Assembly (NCBI GenBank): GCA_018389105.1
Contig: JACATO010001139.1
Location: forward strand, 1-64,000
Length of the DNA stretch: 64,000 nucleotides
From: Nautilus pompilius
Lineage: Eukaryota; Mollusca; Cephalopoda; Nautilida; Nautilidae
Reading direction: 5' to 3'
The notes under the pieces were generated by a model. It worked only from the letters and a program-made list of their open reading frames with translations, was not told the DNA's origin and made no database searches. The translations under genes and the position numbers were made by a program. Shown one piece after another: positions 57,260 to 64,000 of the stretch; within the stretch, counting starts at the first letter, position 1; each line of letters opens with the position of its first letter.

Positions 57260-60200
57260 GATAATGAAACGACTGGCTGTCCGCTAATTTTGAGGCATTT
57301 GCGTCGAGAACAACACAACAGTTTAAGGCGTCGTCATGGCTACAAGACGACGGAAACCCGTCACAACTCAAGTGGGTTCTACCACCCACCACCACCCACG
57401 AGTCGTACGCGGTGCATTTACTCCCGGATTATGAAACTGTCGAAACACCTCGCTAACCCCCCCTGACTTTTGCTGGTCGTCCGTCCCTCAGCTCGGCGAT
57501 CGCTTACGTCGCTCCAAAATAATTAATAGAACCAACCGTCTACGGAAAGAAGAAAATTGCTAGAAATTTTAAATATGAAAATAGGATCTGTTTACTGAGT
57601 TCGGGATAATAGATAAAAATAAGTTGTAATTAACAATAATGCAATCGACACCAGTGTAAAACCGAGTTGTATAAACTTAATAAGAGATTCCTGAAATAAA
57701 GAGTTTTTGACCAAATGCCGCTGTGAGTCGGTCCACGGTAAAAATGTCCTGTAATCCGTTCCTTCCTTATGTTTTGAAAAGCTTTTATATCCATTGAAAT
57801 CGATTCCTAGGCCTCAACCACAACTTTCGTACCTGGCAGATCTAGCCGTGAACCGTTGTCTATCCTTGCTATCGCTCCTCCCACTTAAGCTCTCGGTCCA
57901 ATTGAAATATTGCATAATGCCGTAATCGACCGCGATCGTGTCCGTCGGCTGTCTGGTGCTGCTTTGGGGAGAGTTTCTCGATAGACAGTAAATTCCCTGT
58001 CATCGCCGGAGAGCTGAAGCAGTCATCCAAATCGTGCAGAATGGCTAATCTTTTCTGTTCTCTCTTTCTGTGGTGACGTCACCTCTCTCTCCTGCCAGAT
58101 GTGGAAACTAACTTAGTAAGTTTTAGTAAGTTGTCTCAAACTAAAAGCAGCCTGACTTGGTAATGACGACTGTTCTAGATGACCAAAACGAGGCCTTTTA
58201 TTCTGCTGGCGGCGGGCTTGACTCGCCAACGTGTTTGTACCACAGCCACGAGAGAGGAGAAACGACGCATACCTTTGGTTGATAATGGATCTTGTGGGCA
58301 GATGTGCTAACCGATTTCTTTCAGTGTACGAATCTTGTTGCTGAAGTCCTTGCAGAATCGGGGCACAGACCTTCAAAAGTAACAGTAATGTGTGTAGTTA
58401 CAACCAGTCCAGTGAATTTTTATAAAATGAGGAGAAAAATCCAATGACTTATCTGAAGGAAGTGTAGCCATTCCTGTGGTTCAGCTATCTGGACCGTATC
58501 AGCCTCTAGACATACAGCGTAGTTGATAATTCTATTGTATATCATTGTTTGTGCTGGGTATTTGCGGTTATTTGAACTCGATTCCGTTGGTCAGAAGATA
58601 TTACTGTTTCTATAAAAATACGTCAAGTTATTCAGACTTTTCACTTATAGTCTTTCCTTAAAATATAATTTTGAAATAAATAAGAGGTTTTTTTTTAAAG
58701 ATTTATTTGATTTCTTTATTTGTTGACTTTGCATATCTATGGTTTAACCTCGTCACCGCTCACGCCCCGCCTAGCAATCGACGAAGCCTCTAGAACAAAT
58801 GTAAACTGCGATCTGGCATTTAATCTTTTTCCCCCAGTCCACCGCACGTGTTTAAAGCTGCAGATGAGATTGAGTCTGCAGCCGCTGGGCCCCGCGGTGC
58901 GTAAGTACACGGTAAATGACGGGGACCTTTGCGTCGTTTCAGCACTATGCGCTTCTCGGTCGGTTATCATGACGTTAAAGCGGATTACACTCACGGGGTT
59001 CTTGTGCACGAATTAAGGGGCAGATACCACAAAAGAACTTAATTATTAAATCGATTAATTTCGTGAATACACTTGTTAGAATTTTGATGGTTCAGCTTTA
59101 ACGAGGAGCGAACTAAGCCGAACTGTTTTTTTCTTTAATTATCAGCTTCATCTGAAAAATATCTAGTGTTTTGAGAAAAAACCAAAACAGAAACGGCAAC
59201 AAGTTAAATCGAGTCGAGTTAACACTGTGGTAGCTTACTTCGGTCAACATGGTTGCGGGTAGAGTCGCTCTCTCGCTTTTCTGCATCGGATCAGTAGCGG
59301 CGGTCTACTCTAGATTTTCCGGTTTCCCTCTGGAATGGTTAACAACTTAGCTCTTGCAAGGTCGCCTACGTAATTGAACAAGCCCCTACTCGGGTTACAT
59401 TACAAAACAAATGTTTCCCAAAAGTTATAGTCTATCTTTTTTCAGGGCCGAGTGATATTCTGACAATAACCCTTTTCATCAGAGTTTCATTCAGTTAACC
59501 CTAGCTCCTCCACTGCGCACTCCCGCTCCATCCCTCTCTATACTGACGTAATCTCCCTCTCGATTGCCCGACAGACAGATGTCACGAGAACAGAGGTGCA
59601 GCCGGCTGCCTGGACACTCTTTCCAGCAGCAAATCGCGCAGATCGGATCAGGGGCTGAATCTCACACCACAGAACTCACGCGGAATAAGTGACAAGAAAT
59701 CGTTTCAGAAAGGTTCGCCAAAACCGAGCAGATCTTCCGCCATTGAACGAGTAAAACTAACTACTGGACTACCGCGCGACACTGTTTTTTTTTTTTTTTT
59801 TAATCTTTCTTTACCTTAAAGCCCCTAATTTGCATATACTGCATATTCTTGAGCTGCAGACTATAGTTCTCCATATAACTCATTCAGGATGAGTGAAGAG
59901 TTAATATCTCAGCCCATTCTCTGTTATACGCACTTAAAAAGAAGAACCAAAATTCTGATTTTAAGCAAAAACGTACCATAAACGAAAACCTTTCAAACAT
60001 CACATTAAAGACTAGTTGATAACTTTTCAAAACGATACGACAGCTAAAAATAGGTTGTCACATCTGCATCTAATTAGCGAAGACTATTTATAAATCGGTA
60101 ATATGGCGCAGGCGCTGTCTAAATAGATGAAAGATTTACAGGGGTTAGGTTGTATGGCCGGAAGTATCCAGTAATTCCGTTTAAGGTTTTGGTCGTGTTT

Positions 60201-62700
60201 CCGTCCCTTACCAGTACATTTCTAGTGGGAACTAGACGACCCGTGAACCCGTTGGGTTCCCATTGTGACAGCGGTTGATGACAAAAAGACGACACAATTT
60301 TAATATTATCGAACTTTAATTTTATGAAAAGTTGAGCATTTACATCAGGAGTCGCTGTTTAATGAAGCACGCGTTTAATCACAATATTCTTGGCAACCGC
60401 TAAATTAAAACACACTATATTTCTGGTAATAATTACAAAAGTCTTAATAAACCTTGTTGCTGCACACTCGCCTATAACCTCCGGACCCCTCTCACTCCAG
60501 TCAAAATGACCGCCAAACCGTAATTTGGCGGGCTCGATTAAGCAGCCATGGTAGCTTCGTTCTCGATTTCGGTCTACGTCACTGCTCTCGACCTATTGGG
60601 ATCGGCCTTGCCTCGCTCTCGATAAATTAGGACAAAGCACCCGCTACATTCAAACACACGGTTTGCTGGCAATAATTAGAAAAGTCTTAATAATTCCATT
60701 ATTCTTTGCCCGATTTAAACGAAACTTGCTACTGCGCACCGCAGTCGGATGGTGATAAGGTGACCATAAAACTATAGCGCTTTCGTGTACCGTTTAGACG
60801 GAGTTTCGGGAACATACAAGATCAGAATTTTAGTAATAGATAGATTATTTGGAGGAAGCCCGCCGATACTCCTTATAACGGGAGTGTCCCTACTTCTACA
60901 CGGTGAAAGAGGGTTATTTAGCCATTGGGGAATTTTGTTTTACTTCTCATCCGCGGGGCTCGAATGTTTTGACTTTTTGGTGACTTTGGCGCTGTATTAC
61001 GTGGAGATTAATGAATCTTATGGTTTAACAAAATTGTTCGAATAATAATCACGTGTGAAATCCAGCAAGAACAAAAGACTTTAAAAAAAAACAAACAAAT
61101 TCCGTCGTGCGCCGTGTTCTCTACACGTCACCCATGGGCAAGACCAGCACAGGTCTCAAACCTGGGTCAGGGGTGACAGGGGATCAGAAACGGGGCAAAT
61201 ACAGAGGTAGACTTCCACACTGGGGCGCGTAATTCCTTTGTGAAACGGGTCGGAGGTTCCATTCTCTCCGACAGTAGTTGGGAGTGCGGGAATAGGGGAA
61301 ATATTTGTGCGGGCGAGATCTCGAAAATTACGATTTACAGCGGCCATATTTTTGTTTAGAATTTGTTCGCCCAAAGATTTATCGTGACACCAGTTTAGCT
61401 AGCATCAGTTCGCGGTGAGCTGTTAGCTTCATAGATGACGAACAAACTTCCATTGTAGCCTGGATATCGGTGCAGCGTATAAATTCTACAAAACGGAATG
61501 CAATTTTAAAGTCTCTACTCCCAGTTTAGCACTCGTTTTGTGCGGAAAAACAGTCACAACTAGGCATTCCTCTTTTGGGGGAATCAAAGCAAGCGCTTGG
61601 CAGAAACATCAGATGTGATTCCACATGAAATGAGCAAAATTATCCGAGAAAATACAAATGGCGAAATAAATAGCTACCTACACTTGGGGATGTGGGTTCT
61701 GCTTTGAGACGATTTTCAACCGACCAAAATGTTCTACGTGGATGAATTCTGTGACTCTTTGCAGCTCCAGCTTGGATGGTTCGCCCGCTCTCTGGAAGAG
61801 TTGCTTCAAATAAACGCCTTCATTACTAATTTGGTAAATACTCAGTGATTCTTTCAAAAAAGTTATTTTTTTTTCAAAATTTGATTTTTATTTAGTTTTA
61901 CACATCTTTCGAATCCTTTTGTTTGTACTGTTTTTCTATACTTTTGTTTTCGTTACTTTCATTTTATTTATATCTCTTAAAGATACCGTGAGGAGCAGTA
62001 CTTCTTCCGTCGCATCTATTCACGGCGATTATCTGCGGGACTTCTCGTCGGATGGCGGGAATAGATATCCAGACCGGGGCAGGGGTGTGACGATGAGACC
62101 TCTAGGCACCACCGTTCATCCTTCTTGCCGACCCGTAGTTGGCACGGTAAATAGCGTGTGTCACAACATCAACATTACGCAGCGTCGACGTTGCCGTACC
62201 CTTGGGCGATAGGCGGCAGCAGGAGCGAAAGAAAGCCAGGAACCGCCCTTCCTTCGGCTGCGCACAAAGACTCGGCCGCTAGCAGTGGAGAGATTAGACC
62301 CCGACACGACAAACCCCTCGTCTCTCGGGAGCGAGACCCGTTTACCCGAACGAGTTGGCATCAATGGGCTTAAGGAATTTCGGTGTTTGGATGGGTCGGA
62401 GCTTGGAATCACACCTGACCGCGCCGCGGACCCGGGAGAAAGTAAGCTCACGTGTTGCACATGTTTGCCATCATTGCCCCTACGATTCGCGTCGCGTTTC
62501 TAATCGTCAGCTCGATGTGAATGTTTTCCCGCGACACGAGGTCAACGGCCCTTTTTTACGTGTGTATAACAGACGGTTTACCTCGAGGAGTGAGGAAAGA
62601 TCACAATGCTTGTGGAGTTACCTGTCCCAGTTCAAGGTGATTTAATCCAAATATGAAAACATAACTCTTTGGCTTATCATGTTACTGGAATGACATCTCA
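57260..62700. other. CpG-retaining region, no gene recognised
   Basis: It has several open frames of 60-100 codons. They include 61919-62212, with a very hydrophobic N-terminal stretch after the ATG, and 62355-62645, with a CHHCPYDSRR stretch that only loosely recalls a zinc finger. None can be assigned. A poly-T tract lies at 59785-59802. Confidence 0.35.
60423..60693. repeat. Pair of diverged direct repeats
   Basis: A 28-base core starting CTGG and ending AAAAGTCTTAATAA occurs at 60423-60450 and 60666-60693 with two mismatches. Similarity extends loosely on both sides (ACACAC upstream, CTTG..GCTGC/CTGCGCAC downstream). The two are 243 bases apart. Confidence 0.7.
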
Positions 62701-62708
62701 AGCAGCAG

Positions 62709-62730
62709 GATATATATATATATATATATC
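62709..62730. repeat. (TA)n palindromic tract
   Basis: A GGATATAT...ATATCC self-complementary dinucleotide run. Confidence 0.9.
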
Positions 62731-62734
62731 CTCA

Positions 62735-64000
62735 AAAGGGGAGAAAACTAAAGCAAAACTAGGTAACTGAAGCAAGGGAGATAAATAAGGAGATTTTTTT
62801 TTAAAAATCAAAAACGAAGCTTTTAGATTATCCCAGTCCTCAAGGACACTGGTGGAGAAAGGAAAACGGAACAAGATAAATAATGGGGGAGGAAACGACC
62901 AGTTTTGTTGGTATTCCAGGGGAATATATTTCTGGGATAGTAACAACCATCTGTTGGTAGTAAAAAGAATTTTTGTTTGTTCTATTTGACAGATCATGAG
63001 TAACAAAACATGACCGCTTCCCGATGAACTACAAACAGCAAATGTCTAAAGGGGAATAGAACGACGAATTAACATAAAAAGAATTGATGGCGCTGTCCAA
63101 AAACGTCTGCAGCAGCCAAGGGTTAATGACGGTAGTGAGGGTAGATTAAACAATAGCATCAACAAAGAGACTGAATGATCTAAAGACGTCCAATCCATTC
63201 GCTTGAGAAAAACTGGACGTCAAATTGCAATAAATGACTGGACCAGATGAAATGAAATCAAATTAGAAGCTGAATATCTTTTACAGGCCACTAAGAAATT
63301 CAGACTAAGAACCATACATTAATATTTAACTATTGTTTGACGAGTGTGCCTGTGTCTGTGTGCGCGTCCGTATCTGTACAAAAATTATTTTATTAAAATG
63401 ATTGTACACTTCCAAATGTGGAAACAAAGGAGGGAGAAATGAAGATCGTTTCTTATTAAGTGATAGTTAAAATATGTTATCGCCTGAGAATCTTTTATTC
63501 TAAGAACAAAGATTTAGAAGAATTAACAATTTTAATGCCCGTTAAAAGAAAAGTATGCTTGCGAATAAGAGGTATCAGGTAATGAGGGCAAGTCACGTGA
63601 TTCCCAGACGTGTTCACTACCGTGTACCTTTAACAGCACTGGGAGTTTTTCGGGGAATGCAATATTTTGGGCCATCAGTATGGAGCGTGAAATTATTTGG
63701 TTATGGACGGCGAGAGGAAAGGAAGATGGCGTGGAAATCCGTGAATAAATTTTTGTTAAGGCAGTAAACTGAGACCACTCGGGCAAACCGCCAGGTTAAA
63801 TCTGGCCATTAACGAAAGCCAACCTCAGCGAAACGCAAAATGCATTTTACGGTACAAAGAGACAGTGATTGTGGAGGGAGGTACCATTGCATCTGTTTTC
63901 TGCTCAGCCTCCAGTTTGTTCTCGCATTCATGAAGGGCAGAAGAGCAGGATTCGTTGCTTTCGAGCCATCACCCATGCAACCCCAACAAAGTACGGGGAC
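62735..64000. other. No gene recognised
   Basis: AT-rich and purine-rich. Frames up to 102 codons are without domains. Nothing is supported to the window end. Confidence 0.4.

Noticed and set aside
62355-62645. CHHCPYDSRR stretch as a C2H2 zinc finger
   Set aside because: The His pair and hydrophobic spacing of a C2H2 finger are absent.

Overview
This is a eukaryotic, AT-rich, intron-rich animal nuclear segment. It has short exons with GT-AG borders, tRNA-derived SINEs, and many decayed transposons (hAT, mariner, piggyBac, Penelope-like, and a gag/ORF1-like element). A lophotrochozoan, probably a mollusc and possibly a cephalopod, fits best, but that assignment is inference from style and not proof.

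Left part (about 12.5-16.4 kb, minus strand): at least four exons of an alpha-aminoadipate/kynurenine aminotransferase (AADAT-like) gene. The N-terminal and C-terminal exons are legible. The PLP-lysine exons were not found, and one C-terminal exon is internally shortened and frameshifted. Upstream of it, 9.5-12.2 kb is a decayed BED-finger hAT transposon with a near-perfect 8-bp target duplication.

Middle (about 23.7-40.4 kb, plus strand): a MUTYH-like adenine DNA glycosylase gene assembled here exon by exon. It covers the catalytic Glu segment, the HhH, the Asp loop, the Fe-S loop, the interdomain linker, the NUDIX-like domain with its FSH motif, and the C-terminus. Exon order and most splice phases fit, but several exons carry small frame disruptions and odd substitutions, so it is either a decaying gene copy or an assembly with indel errors. 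Its introns host a gag/ORF1-like element with an unusual periodic 5' array (25.6-27.3 kb) and a mariner copy (35.47-36.78 kb) lacking one catalytic Asp. AADAT-like and MUTYH-like are divergently oriented. Between them lie a 451-bp hAT-type MITE with a perfect 8-bp target duplication (18.6 kb) and a minus-strand retroelement combining an SGNH-esterase-like domain with a Penelope-like reverse transcriptase (20.9-22.6 kb).

Right part (about 41-64 kb): no host gene could be recognised. It holds an orphan RNase H-like transposase relic (45.0-46.6 kb), a decayed piggyBac copy (53.9-56.2 kb, minus), SINE pieces, microsatellites and small inverted or direct repeats. CpG dinucleotides are visibly much more frequent here than in the genic left part, as expected if invertebrate gene-body methylation has depleted CpG over the two genes.
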